This document shows, one piece after another, positions 1 through 5,103 of a stretch of DNA of 5,103 nucleotides (its first letter is position 1; each line of letters opens with the position of its first letter). A program made the translations under genes and the position numbers. The notes under the pieces were generated by a model that was given only the letters and a program-made list of their open reading frames with translations, ran no database searches and was not told where the DNA came from. Source of the stretch: Treponema sp. Its GTDB lineage: Bacteria > Spirochaetota > Spirochaetia > Treponematales > Treponemataceae. The DNA lies in NCBI GenBank assembly GCA_017614655.1, contig JAGABO010000152.1, positions 1 to 5,103 on the forward strand, given 5' to 3'.

Positions 1-112
1 ACGAGGTCTTGGTATAGAAGAGGTTTCGGATTGTGTAAAACTTACAAAGCCGGATGTTCAGTTTTTTGATGATGATATTCTGTTAAGGTTTAAATTATGT
101 TCACAGGAATAG
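1..112 (+). CDS. ribD: RibD C-terminal end (partial), riboflavin-specific deaminase/reductase
   Basis: Only the last 36 codons are present; the first complete codon begins at base 2 and the TAG stop is at 110-112. The visible tail runs from a GLGIEEVSDCVKL stretch into DVQFFDDDILLRFKL. The acidic-hydrophobic ending (DDDILLRF) resembles the last beta strand of the RibD reductase domain, where homologues typically end in a 'gdDlllr' pattern. RibD deaminates and then reduces the pyrimidine made from GTP by GTP cyclohydrolase II. The catalytic deaminase and NADPH-binding parts lie outside the window, so identity rests on this short tail plus its place directly before ribE, which is the usual order. 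The reading frame overlaps the ribE start by 16 bases, suggesting translational coupling. A stand-alone reductase-domain protein cannot be excluded. Confidence 0.72.
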   Translation, partial: RGLGIEEVSDCVKLTKPDVQFFDDDILLRFKLCSQE

Positions 113-750
113 TAGAAGAAACAGGAACTGTAAACTCAATTTCGCGCGGCGGCTCTTCGCTTGTTCTTGGCATAGAATGTTCCTTTGCTGAAGCTCTCGA
201 AGACGGAGAAAGCGTTGCGGTAAATGGTGTGTGCCTTACTGTTACTAAAAAAACAAAAACTTCTTTCTGTGCGGACGTTACTCCCGAAACGTTCAGACGA
301 ACTTCTTTAAATGAACTTGCCGAAGGAAGTTCCGTTAATCTTGAACGTGCCATGAAAGCAGACGGAAGATTCGGTGGTCATATTGTAAGCGGCCATGTTG
401 ACGGAACAGGCATGCTTACGGATTTTGTGCGCGAAGAAAATGCCGTAAATATTTTTGTGTGCGTAAGCCGCGAACTTGGACATTATATAATAGAAAAAGG
501 TTCGGTTACTGTAGATGGAATAAGTCTTACCGTTGCACATGTTGAACATGGAAGCGAGTCCTGTGTTTTTTCTGTTGCAGTAATTCCGCACACCTGGGAA
601 AACACGGTGCTCTGCAAAAAAAATAAAGGCAGTGTTGTAAATATTGAATGTGATGTAATCGGAAAATACGTGGAGCATTTTCTTAACGGAGATGATGCAG
701 AAAAAAATGTCCTTTCCGAAATGATGTCATCATTTAAAAGCTTTCACTAA
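97..750 (+). CDS. ribE: Riboflavin synthase (alpha subunit)
   Basis: This 217-residue protein is of normal length for riboflavin synthase, which dismutates two 6,7-dimethyl-8-ribityllumazine molecules into riboflavin and the pyrimidine precursor in the cytoplasm. Two homologous lumazine-binding barrels are visible. The first begins with the diagnostic MFTGIVEE (residues 1-8) and contains ESVAVNGVCLTVT (38-50) and the ETFRRTSL stretch (64-71). The second begins near GRFGGHIVSGHVDGTG (90-105) and contains GSVTVDGISLTV (135-146), IPHTWENT (163-170) and the closing VNIECDVIGKYVE (181-193). The internal similarity NGVCLTV / DGISLTV marks the duplication. The start is fixed by the conserved N terminus; a modest AAGG at 85-88 lies 8 bases upstream, inside ribD, and the gene overlaps the ribD end by 16 bases. 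The same gene is called ribC in E. coli and ribB/ribE in Bacillus. Confidence 0.97.
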   Translation: MFTGIVEETGTVNSISRGGSSLVLGIECSFAEALEDGESVAVNGVCLTVTKKTKTSFCADVTPETFRRTSLNELAEGSSVNLERAMKADGRFGGHIVSGHVDGTGMLTDFVREENAVNIFVCVSRELGHYIIEKGSVTVDGISLTVAHVEHGSESCVFSVAVIPHTWENTVLCKKNKGSVVNIECDVIGKYVEHFLNGDDAEKNVLSEMMSSFKSFH

Positions 751-769
751 AACTGAATGGAATAAAAAC

Positions 770-774
770 GGAGG
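770..774 (+). promoter_or_regulatory. Ribosome binding site of ribBA
   Basis: A strong GGAGG lies 4 bases before the ATG at 779, in the 28-base gap after ribE. It supports independent initiation of ribBA within the operon and fixes its start codon. The rest of the gap is A-rich and shows no convincing promoter or hairpin. Confidence 0.8.
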
Positions 775-778
775 AAAA

Positions 779-1990
779 ATGGAAGATATAAAATTCAACA
801 CGATTGAAGAAGCCATCGAAGATTTCCGCAACGGAAAAATCATCATGGTAACGGACGACGAAAACCGCGAAAACGAAGGAGACTTTATTGTTGCCGCTGA
901 ATTTGCAACTCCGGAGAATATCAACTTTATGGCAAAATACGGCAAGGGACTTATCTGTATGCCGGTGAGTGAGAAAATTGCACACCGTCTTCGTTTTGAT
1001 CCGATGGTTTCGCTTAACACAGACAATCACGAGACTGCTTTTACGATTTCTGTCGACCATGTTTCTACTTCAACGGGAATCAGTGCTTATGACAGAAGTG
1101 CAACGGCAATGGCTCTTGTTGACGGAAAGTCGTGTGCTCAGGATTTCCGCAGGCCGGGTCACATGTTCCCGCTTATTGCAAAACCGCTTGGTACCTTTGA
1201 ACGCAACGGCCACACGGAAGCAACGGTTGATTTCTGTAAAATCGCCGGTTTAAAAGAGGCCGGCCTCTGCTGTGAAATTATGAGCGATGATGGTCACATG
1301 GCACGCCTTGAAGAACTTTACGGAATTGCAAAAAAGTTCAACTTAAAGCTTGTAACGATTGCAGATCTTATCCTTTACAGAAAGAGTCACGAGCGTGTCG
1401 TAGAAAAAGTTGCAGAAGCAAATCTTCCTACAAAATACGGCGAGTTTAAAATACACGGGTTTAAGGATTTACTTACCGGTGCTGAACATGCCGCTCTTGT
1501 TATGGGAGAAGTTGCAGGAGACGAAAGTGTTCTCTGCCGTGTTCACAGTGAATGTCTTACGGGTGATACTTTCGGTTCCTTAAAGTGTGACTGCGGTGAA
1601 CAGTTTGATGCAGCTATGAAAAAAATTGCAGAAGCCGGTAAAGGAGTGCTTGTTTATCTTCGTCAGGAAGGTCGCGGTATCGGGCTTCTTAATAAAATAA
1701 AAGCGTATGCACTTCAGGATAAAGGAATGGATACTGTTGATGCAAATCTTGCGCTTGGTCTTCCGGCTGATGCACGTGACTATTACTGCGGCATTCAGAT
1801 TCTGCGTGACCTTGGCGTTAAAAAGATTAAGCTCATGACAAATAATCCGCAGAAGGTTTACGGATTAAAAAGTGATGTTCACGGTCTTGAAATTACAGAA
1901 CGGGTTCCGCTTCAGATTCCGGTTCGTGAGCAGGACAAGTTCTACATGAAAACAAAAGCAGTGCGCATGGGACATCTGCTTGATTTATAA
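779..1990 (+). CDS. ribBA: Bifunctional DHBP synthase / GTP cyclohydrolase II
   Basis: This 403-residue fusion has the usual RibBA length and supplies both entry points of riboflavin synthesis. Residues 1 to about 200 are 3,4-dihydroxy-2-butanone-4-phosphate synthase, acting on ribulose-5-phosphate. They show the acidic metal/substrate loop DDENRENEGD (26-35), STGISAYDRSAT (98-109), RPGHMFPL (125-132) and HTEATVD (145-151). From about residue 205 to the end is GTP cyclohydrolase II. It has the zinc site C259-x10-C270-x-C272 in SECLTGDTFGSLKCDCGEQ, the catalytic RQEGRGIGL (295-303), DTVDANLALGLPADARDY (318-335) with R333 aligned to E. coli RibA R128, TNNPQK (354-359) and the closing MGHLLDL. 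Both halves therefore look catalytically intact. One local oddity is YYCGIQIL at 335-342, where most RibBA proteins read close to YGIGAQIL. It sits 28 bases after ribE and 24 bases before ribH. Confidence 0.97.
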   Translation: MEDIKFNTIEEAIEDFRNGKIIMVTDDENRENEGDFIVAAEFATPENINFMAKYGKGLICMPVSEKIAHRLRFDPMVSLNTDNHETAFTISVDHVSTSTGISAYDRSATAMALVDGKSCAQDFRRPGHMFPLIAKPLGTFERNGHTEATVDFCKIAGLKEAGLCCEIMSDDGHMARLEELYGIAKKFNLKLVTIADLILYRKSHERVVEKVAEANLPTKYGEFKIHGFKDLLTGAEHAALVMGEVAGDESVLCRVHSECLTGDTFGSLKCDCGEQFDAAMKKIAEAGKGVLVYLRQEGRGIGLLNKIKAYALQDKGMDTVDANLALGLPADARDYYCGIQILRDLGVKKIKLMTNNPQKVYGLKSDVHGLEITERVPLQIPVREQDKFYMKTKAVRMGHLLDL

Positions 1991-2000
1991 AATCATTTGA

Positions 2001-2005
2001 GGAGG
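2001..2005 (+). promoter_or_regulatory. Ribosome binding site that decides the ribH start
   Basis: GGAGG at 2001-2005 is 9 bases before the ATG at 2015, a normal distance. It lies inside the longer open frame beginning at a TTG at 1997, so that upstream TTG cannot be the start served by this site. An ATG at 2007 follows the GGAGG by a single base and opens only ATG-AAA-ATA-TGA, whose stop overlaps the ribH start. Confidence 0.82.
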
Positions 2006-2014
2006 CATGAAAAT

Positions 2015-2479
2015 ATGAACATTATTGAAGGAAAACTTACAGAAGCAAAGGGAATGAAGATTGCAATCGTTGCCGCAAGGTTCAATGAATTTATTGTAAG
2101 CAAACTGATTGAAGGTGCACGCGATGCTCTTTTAAGGCACGATGTTCCGGATGATAACATTGATTTGTTCTGGGTTCCGGGTTCGTTCGAAATTCCTGTT
2201 GCTGCAAAAAAAGCCGCTGAATCAAAAAAGTATGATGCAGTTATCTGTCTTGGTGCTGTAATCCGCGGTTCAACAAGTCATTATGATTATGTCTGTGCAG
2301 AAGTAAGCAAGGGTGTAGCTCAGGTAAGCATGAGCACAGGTCTTCCTGTTATGTTCGGAATTCTTACGACAGATACAATTCAGCAGGCAATAGAGCGCGC
2401 CGGAACTAAAGCCGGAAACAAAGGCTACGACTGCGCTCTTGGTGCCATCGAAATGGTAAACATGCTTAAGAAAATCTGA
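2015..2479 (+). CDS. ribH: 6,7-dimethyl-8-ribityllumazine synthase
   Basis: Starting at the ATG at 2015, the protein is 154 residues, the standard lumazine synthase length. It condenses DHBP with 5-amino-6-ribitylamino-uracil to give the substrate of riboflavin synthase and usually assembles into pentamers or a 60-mer shell. Motifs in order are RFNEFIV (22-28), the substrate-binding WVPGSFEIP (53-61), [15 protein letters not shown] (79-93) with the proton-transfer histidine H89, [11 protein letters not shown] (111-121) and [14 protein letters not shown] (124-137), with R128 in the place of the phosphate-binding arginine. An in-frame TTG at 1997 would add six residues (MRRHEN) unlike the family and would swallow the GGAGG, so I reject it. 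It is the last gene of the riboflavin operon and converges on the next gene, with 46 bases between the stops. Confidence 0.97.
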   Translation: MNIIEGKLTEAKGMKIAIVAARFNEFIVSKLIEGARDALLRHDVPDDNIDLFWVPGSFEIPVAAKKAAESKKYDAVICLGAVIRGSTSHYDYVCAEVSKGVAQVSMSTGLPVMFGILTTDTIQQAIERAGTKAGNKGYDCALGAIEMVNMLKKI

Positions 2480-2493
2480 GCAGGATTTTTAAG
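2465..2493 (+). other. Weak AT-rich hairpin over the ribH stop codon
   Basis: Left arm CTTAAGAAAATC (2465-2476) pairs with right arm GATTTTTAAG (2484-2493) if two left-arm bases (AG) bulge out. The 7-base loop TGAGCAG begins with the ribH TGA stop. The stem has ten pairs but only two are G-C. No T-run follows it on either strand, so it does not meet the pattern of an intrinsic terminator. It is the only secondary structure I can see in the gap between the converging ribH and PAP2 genes, and it may be chance in AT-rich sequence. Confidence 0.25.
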
Positions 2494-2525
2494 TCTGTAA
2501 AAGTTTTAATGAGGCTGCCGGAGAT

Positions 2526-3098
2526 TTACTCGCCGAGGAATTCTCTGACAGCTTCTTTTTTTTCTGCCTGATTAAAAACAAATCTGCAGATAAAGAATGA
2601 AATAATTCCGCAGAGGATTCCGTTAATCATTCCGAAGAAAACATCGCTTGGAAAATGAGCTCCTACATAAAGGCGCGTAAAGGCAATCAGAAAAGCAAAG
2701 CAGAAGCCCGGTACGGCAAGTTTTTTCGGAACAAAAAAACACACTGCAGCTGCACATGCAAAACAGAGGGAAGTGTGACCGGATGGAAAAGAAGAGTCAC
2801 CTGGAATTTTTCCAATAATCTGGAGCTGTTCTATAACAACAAAAGGACGTGCCCTGTCAAAAATATTTTTTAAAATCAGGTTGCAGGTTAAAAAGGAAAG
2901 AACTGCACCGCATCCCCCTGCAAGAGAAGCCTTGCGGGTTTTCTTAAATAAGAAAAGCACAAGTAAAAAAAGCGCCCAGACGGCAACCGTTACTTTTGTG
3001 CGGGTAATAAAACATAAAGGCGCATTTAAAAAATCAGTGCGCACATTATCCTGAAGCCATAAGAGAAGTTTTCCTTCAAAAAGTGAAAAGTTTTCCAT
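2526..3098 (-). CDS. PAP2-family membrane phosphatase (lipid or undecaprenyl pyrophosphate type)
   Basis: This 190-residue membrane protein carries all three parts of the PAP2 phosphatase signature: K77-x6-R84-P85, PSGH at 105-108, and R142-x5-H148-x3-D152. H108, H148 and D152 fit the general acid, nucleophile and charge-relay roles known in the family. Motif 3 begins TR where many members have SR. Hydrophobic segments are visible at about 36-51, 58-76, 110-123, 127-141 and 153-175, with a weaker N-terminal one, close to the six-helix PAP2 fold. The active site should face the outside of the membrane. Length and topology fit BcrC-type undecaprenyl pyrophosphate phosphatases or PgpB-like phosphatidylglycerophosphate phosphatases; the sequence alone does not separate them. 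Nine cysteines are present, many within membrane segments. It starts 12 bases after the pepF stop with a modest GGAAAA as ribosome site, so co-transcription with pepF is likely. Confidence 0.9.
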   Translation of the reverse strand: MENFSLFEGKLLLWLQDNVRTDFLNAPLCFITRTKVTVAVWALFLLVLFLFKKTRKASLAGGCGAVLSFLTCNLILKNIFDRARPFVVIEQLQIIGKIPGDSSFPSGHTSLCFACAAAVCFFVPKKLAVPGFCFAFLIAFTRLYVGAHFPSDVFFGMINGILCGIISFFICRFVFNQAEKKEAVREFLGE

Positions 3099-3110
3099 AG
3101 TAAGTTTTCC

Positions 3111-4967
3111 TTATTCCTGAGCAAGCGAAACAAAAAGTTCCGCTTCTTCCTTGTAAAGCTTGATTCCTTTTTCCCAGAAATCTTTTTTTGTAATGTCAAA
3201 GCCGGCTTTTGCACACAAGTCTTCACAACTCATGCTTCCTGTATTGGAAAGAAGCTCTGCATATTTTTCTGCAAAGGCACTTCCTTCTTCAAGGCTTTTC
3301 TCGTAAAGCGCTGCTGCAAAAAGCTGGCCGAATGCGTACGGAAAATTGTAAAAGTCAAAGCCGGTACTGTAATAGTGACTCTTAACTGCCCACATGTATT
3401 CGTGCCGTTCTTCGTTAAGTCCGTCGCCATAAGTTTTTTCCTGGGCATCTTTCATGAGTGAACAGAAATCATCTGCGTTAAGGATTCCTTTCTCGCGGTT
3501 TTCAAAAACGGACTGTTCAAAATAAAAGCGGCAGAGAATATCAACAAGAACCTGTGAAGCATCCTGAAGGTCGATGTCAAGAATCATGAGCTTGTCGGTG
3601 CCGGATGCATTTTTAATCATGTCCTGCTTTACGATTGTTTCTGCAAAAGTGCTTGCCGTTTCTGCAAGAGTCATGGGATAAGAAAAAAACAGCGGGCTCT
3701 TTCCTTTCATGCAGTTAAAGTGATAAGCATGTCCTGCTTCGTGTGCAAGTGTTATGATGTCGCTGAATGTTCCGGTAAAGTTTGTAAGTATGCGGCTCTG
3801 GTGTCCCTTCGGAAAATCTTCGTCATAAGCGCCGCCTGTTTTTCCCCTGCGGATTTTTGCATCAACCCAGCCGGAATCAAAAGCGGTGCGGGCAAACTTT
3901 CCCATGCTTTCAGAAAAAGAAGAATATTTTTCTACGACATAATCGCAGGCTTCTTTGAACGTCCACTTTTTAGAAAGAAGCGAATCTTTTTCTCCGGAAG
4001 AAAGAGGAGCAAACAAATCATAGAAAGCAATTCCGTTTCCGTTTAAGCCGGCCGTTTCGCTTTTTGTCATTCTGTGTTTTCTAAGATATGCTGCCTTTGC
4101 TTTAAAATATTTTCTCCATACAGGAAGTGCATCTTTAAGAGTTTCTGTAAGTGCGTTTAAAGTTTCGCCGGAGATTCTGCTTAAAAAAAGCGAGCGGTCC
4201 AGTGCAGTTTTCCAGCCGCGCTTTTTGTTGAGTGTAATTGTTTCTCCCTTTAAGTTGTTGAGCGAAGCTGCAAGCGCAATCTTATTCTGTTCAAGAAGTG
4301 CTTTTTCTTTTTCCCAGGAAAGCTTTCTTGTTTCTGCATCAGAGTCGTAAGCGTCGTTTCTGAGTTCGTTAAAAGTTTTTCCTTCTGAATCAGAAAGGTT
4401 ACTGATAATCTGCTCCTGAAGGTTTCCCCACGCGTTTCCTCCGGTCTGCTGCAGCTGTGCGGCAAGTTTTTCTTCTGCAGGAGAAAGCATGTGTTTTGAA
4501 TTTTCGATGAATTCATTTATCGTAAAACGGTATTCAGAATATTCAGGGAAACGTGTAAAAAATTCATCAGTCTGATTCTGATGACTTACAAGAATTCTTG
4601 TGAACTTAACTTCAATATCATTCAGTCTGATTTCGAGTTTTTCGATTGAATCAAGATTATTTAAATATGAAGTATTGGTTGTGTCTGTTGAATAAATTAC
4701 GTAAGCGTATGCACCGAGCGTCATTATCGAAGCTGTAAGCTTTTCATAGTTTTCCAGAAAGGTTTTAAGCCACAGAGGAAAATCAAAGTTTCCGTTCTGT
4801 TCACGCGTAAAGCTTTCTGCAGTTTCTGCAAGTTGCTCTGTGCTTTCAAAAAGAGAATTGTTTTCGCTGAGTGCAGACTTGTATTCTTCACATTCGATTG
4901 AAGGAAAAATGCTGTCCAGGTTCCAGACAGGAACTTCACAGCAGGTTGTGTCATTTTCTTTTGCCAT
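3111..4967 (-). CDS. pepF: Oligoendopeptidase F, M3-family zinc metallopeptidase
   Basis: This 618-residue protein is full length for the PepF/M3B family: cytoplasmic zinc peptidases that cut oligopeptides and so recycle peptides from uptake or protein turnover. The zinc motif HEAGH is at 409-413 in ITLAHEAGHAYHF (H409 and H413 ligands, E410 catalytic). The third ligand is probably E436 in LAETASTFAE (434-443). Family-typical blocks follow: SHYYSTGFDFYNFPYAFGQLFAAALY (530-555), with H531 and tyrosines placed like the substrate-contacting residues of M3 enzymes. The N terminus (VPVWNLDSIFPSI, 13-24) matches the usual PepF opening, which supports this ATG. No signal peptide or membrane segment is seen. 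No Shine-Dalgarno sequence precedes the ATG; instead a TATAAT box ends 6 bases upstream, so a leaderless transcript is predicted. The 3' neighbour is the PAP2 gene 12 bases on; the 5' neighbour is a divergent dehydrogenase gene. Confidence 0.95.
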   Translation of the reverse strand: MAKENDTTCCEVPVWNLDSIFPSIECEEYKSALSENNSLFESTEQLAETAESFTREQNGNFDFPLWLKTFLENYEKLTASIMTLGAYAYVIYSTDTTNTSYLNNLDSIEKLEIRLNDIEVKFTRILVSHQNQTDEFFTRFPEYSEYRFTINEFIENSKHMLSPAEEKLAAQLQQTGGNAWGNLQEQIISNLSDSEGKTFNELRNDAYDSDAETRKLSWEKEKALLEQNKIALAASLNNLKGETITLNKKRGWKTALDRSLFLSRISGETLNALTETLKDALPVWRKYFKAKAAYLRKHRMTKSETAGLNGNGIAFYDLFAPLSSGEKDSLLSKKWTFKEACDYVVEKYSSFSESMGKFARTAFDSGWVDAKIRRGKTGGAYDEDFPKGHQSRILTNFTGTFSDIITLAHEAGHAYHFNCMKGKSPLFFSYPMTLAETASTFAETIVKQDMIKNASGTDKLMILDIDLQDASQVLVDILCRFYFEQSVFENREKGILNADDFCSLMKDAQEKTYGDGLNEERHEYMWAVKSHYYSTGFDFYNFPYAFGQLFAAALYEKSLEEGSAFAEKYAELLSNTGSMSCEDLCAKAGFDITKKDFWEKGIKLYKEEAELFVSLAQE

Positions 4968-4973
4968 AGGTTG

Positions 4974-5002
4974 ATTATATAGAAAAACATTTTATGATTA
5001 AA
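4974..5002 (-). promoter_or_regulatory. Predicted promoter of pepF (leaderless)
   Basis: On the minus strand a perfect TATAAT occupies 4979-4974. A 17-base spacer (4996-4980) separates it from TTTAAT at 5002-4997, a poor match to TTGACA (3 of 6). Only six bases (CAACCT) lie between the -10 box and the pepF ATG, which would put the transcription start at or within a base or two of the A of the ATG. The absence of any Shine-Dalgarno sequence agrees with this. A different promoter further upstream, within the divergent gene, is the main alternative. Confidence 0.5.
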
Positions 5003-5019
5003 GGGTTGTATGATATAAT
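4991..5019 (+). promoter_or_regulatory. Predicted promoter of the divergent dehydrogenase gene
   Basis: A perfect extended -10 element, TGATATAAT, occupies 5011-5019. At 17-base spacing the -35 position holds TTTATG (4991-4996), a weak match (3 of 6), as expected where an extended -10 compensates. Transcription would start near 5026, leaving a leader of about 19 bases that contains GGAGG at 5032-5036. The element interlocks with the minus-strand pepF promoter: the two -35 positions are directly adjacent. Confidence 0.6.
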
Positions 5020-5031
5020 GTATTCGCTGAC

Positions 5032-5036
5032 GGAGG
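5032..5036 (+). promoter_or_regulatory. Ribosome binding site of the dehydrogenase gene
   Basis: GGAGG lies 8 bases before the ATG at 5045, a good distance. An ATG at 5038 comes one base after the GGAGG and is followed at once by TAA, so it cannot be the gene start. The GGAGGCATG string is identical to that before ribH. Confidence 0.78.
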
Positions 5037-5044
5037 CATGTAAA

Positions 5045-5103
5045 ATGAAGATTGCTTTTTTTGATACTCATTCTTATGACAGAAAATCTTTTGAAAAAGA
5101 AAA
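5045..5103 (+). CDS. D-lactate dehydrogenase-like 2-hydroxyacid dehydrogenase (5' end only)
   Basis: Only the first 19 codons are inside the window: MKIAFFDTHSYDRKSFEKE, with the frame open to the edge. This closely resembles the N terminus of bacterial fermentative D-lactate dehydrogenases (LdhA type), which begin with MKIAFF(D/S)T..YD..SFE as the first beta strand and helix of the substrate-binding domain. Such enzymes reduce pyruvate to D-lactate with NADH in the cytoplasm, as a redox outlet in fermentation. The NAD-binding domain and catalytic Arg/Glu/His are beyond the edge, so substrate specificity cannot be judged and another 2-hydroxyacid dehydrogenase is possible. The start is well supported by the GGAGG 8 bases upstream and by a promoter with an extended -10 box. 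The gene diverges from pepF across a 77-base spacer. Confidence 0.75.
   Translation, partial: MKIAFFDTHSYDRKSFEKE

Noticed and set aside
1..96. FMN riboswitch for the riboflavin operon
   Set aside because: The start of the window is the ribD coding end. An FMN element would be upstream of ribD and nothing here resembles its conserved core.
307..678. Long minus-strand open frame opposite ribE (123 codons), and similar frames at 90-353, 730-1026 and 734-1060
   Set aside because: They lie antisense to strongly conserved rib genes, lack ribosome sites and give no recognisable protein pattern, so they are shadow frames.
1997..2014. Upstream TTG start that would lengthen RibH by six residues
   Set aside because: It lies before the GGAGG that serves the ATG at 2015, and the added MRRHEN is foreign to the family, whose members begin close to MNIIEGKL.
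2498..2508. Palindrome TAAAAGTTTTA as a terminator stem
   Set aside because: The one-base loop cannot form a hairpin, all pairs are A-T and there is no following T-run.
3720..4046. Plus-strand frame of 108 codons opposite pepF, and others at 2655-2873 and 969-1253
   Set aside because: The genes on the opposite strand or in the other frame are clear family members over the whole stretch. These products show low-complexity or atypical composition and no motifs.
4974..5019. Inverted repeat ATTATAT ... ATATAAT as a regulator operator
   Set aside because: The symmetry is fully explained by the two outward-facing TATAAT boxes, and the arms are too far apart for a typical dimer site.
1..5103. Mobile element, CRISPR array, tRNA or rRNA, toxin-antitoxin or defence genes
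   Set aside because: Coding density is high, with recognisable housekeeping genes throughout. I saw no terminal inverted repeats, spaced direct repeats or RNA gene patterns, and no gap longer than 77 bases.

Overview
This window is ordinary chromosomal housekeeping sequence. It has moderate AT-richness, short spacers and GGAGG-type ribosome binding sites. I see no mobile element, CRISPR array, RNA gene or transfer signature. The gene order ribD-ribE-ribBA-ribH is the one familiar from Bacillus subtilis and is shared by many anaerobes. The proteins look like those of an anaerobic, fermentative gut-type bacterium. My best guess is a Treponema-like spirochaete, with Firmicutes as the alternative; this is an impression from protein style, not proof.

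Positions 1-2479 (+ strand) hold the 3' part of a riboflavin biosynthesis operon: the end of ribD, then ribE (riboflavin synthase), ribBA (fused DHBP synthase and GTP cyclohydrolase II) and ribH (lumazine synthase). Together they supply both branches of the pathway: GTP through RibA and RibD to the ribitylamino-pyrimidine, and ribulose-5-phosphate through RibB to DHBP. RibH joins the two products into lumazine and RibE converts lumazine to riboflavin. The genes are tightly packed (16-bp overlap, then 28-bp and 24-bp gaps), which fits one transcript. Any FMN riboswitch would lie upstream of ribD, outside the window.

Positions 2480-2525 are a short gap between converging genes. Positions 2526-4967 (- strand) hold an apparent two-gene unit, pepF (M3-family oligoendopeptidase) followed after 12 bp by a PAP2-family membrane phosphatase.

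Positions 4968-5044 separate pepF from a divergent + strand gene whose first 19 codons are present. That gene looks like a D-lactate dehydrogenase or related 2-hydroxyacid dehydrogenase. The spacer carries two outward-facing TATAAT boxes with interlocked upstream regions. The pepF box lies so close to its ATG that a leaderless mRNA is predicted. This spacer is the most interesting part of the window. I found no credible undescribed system.
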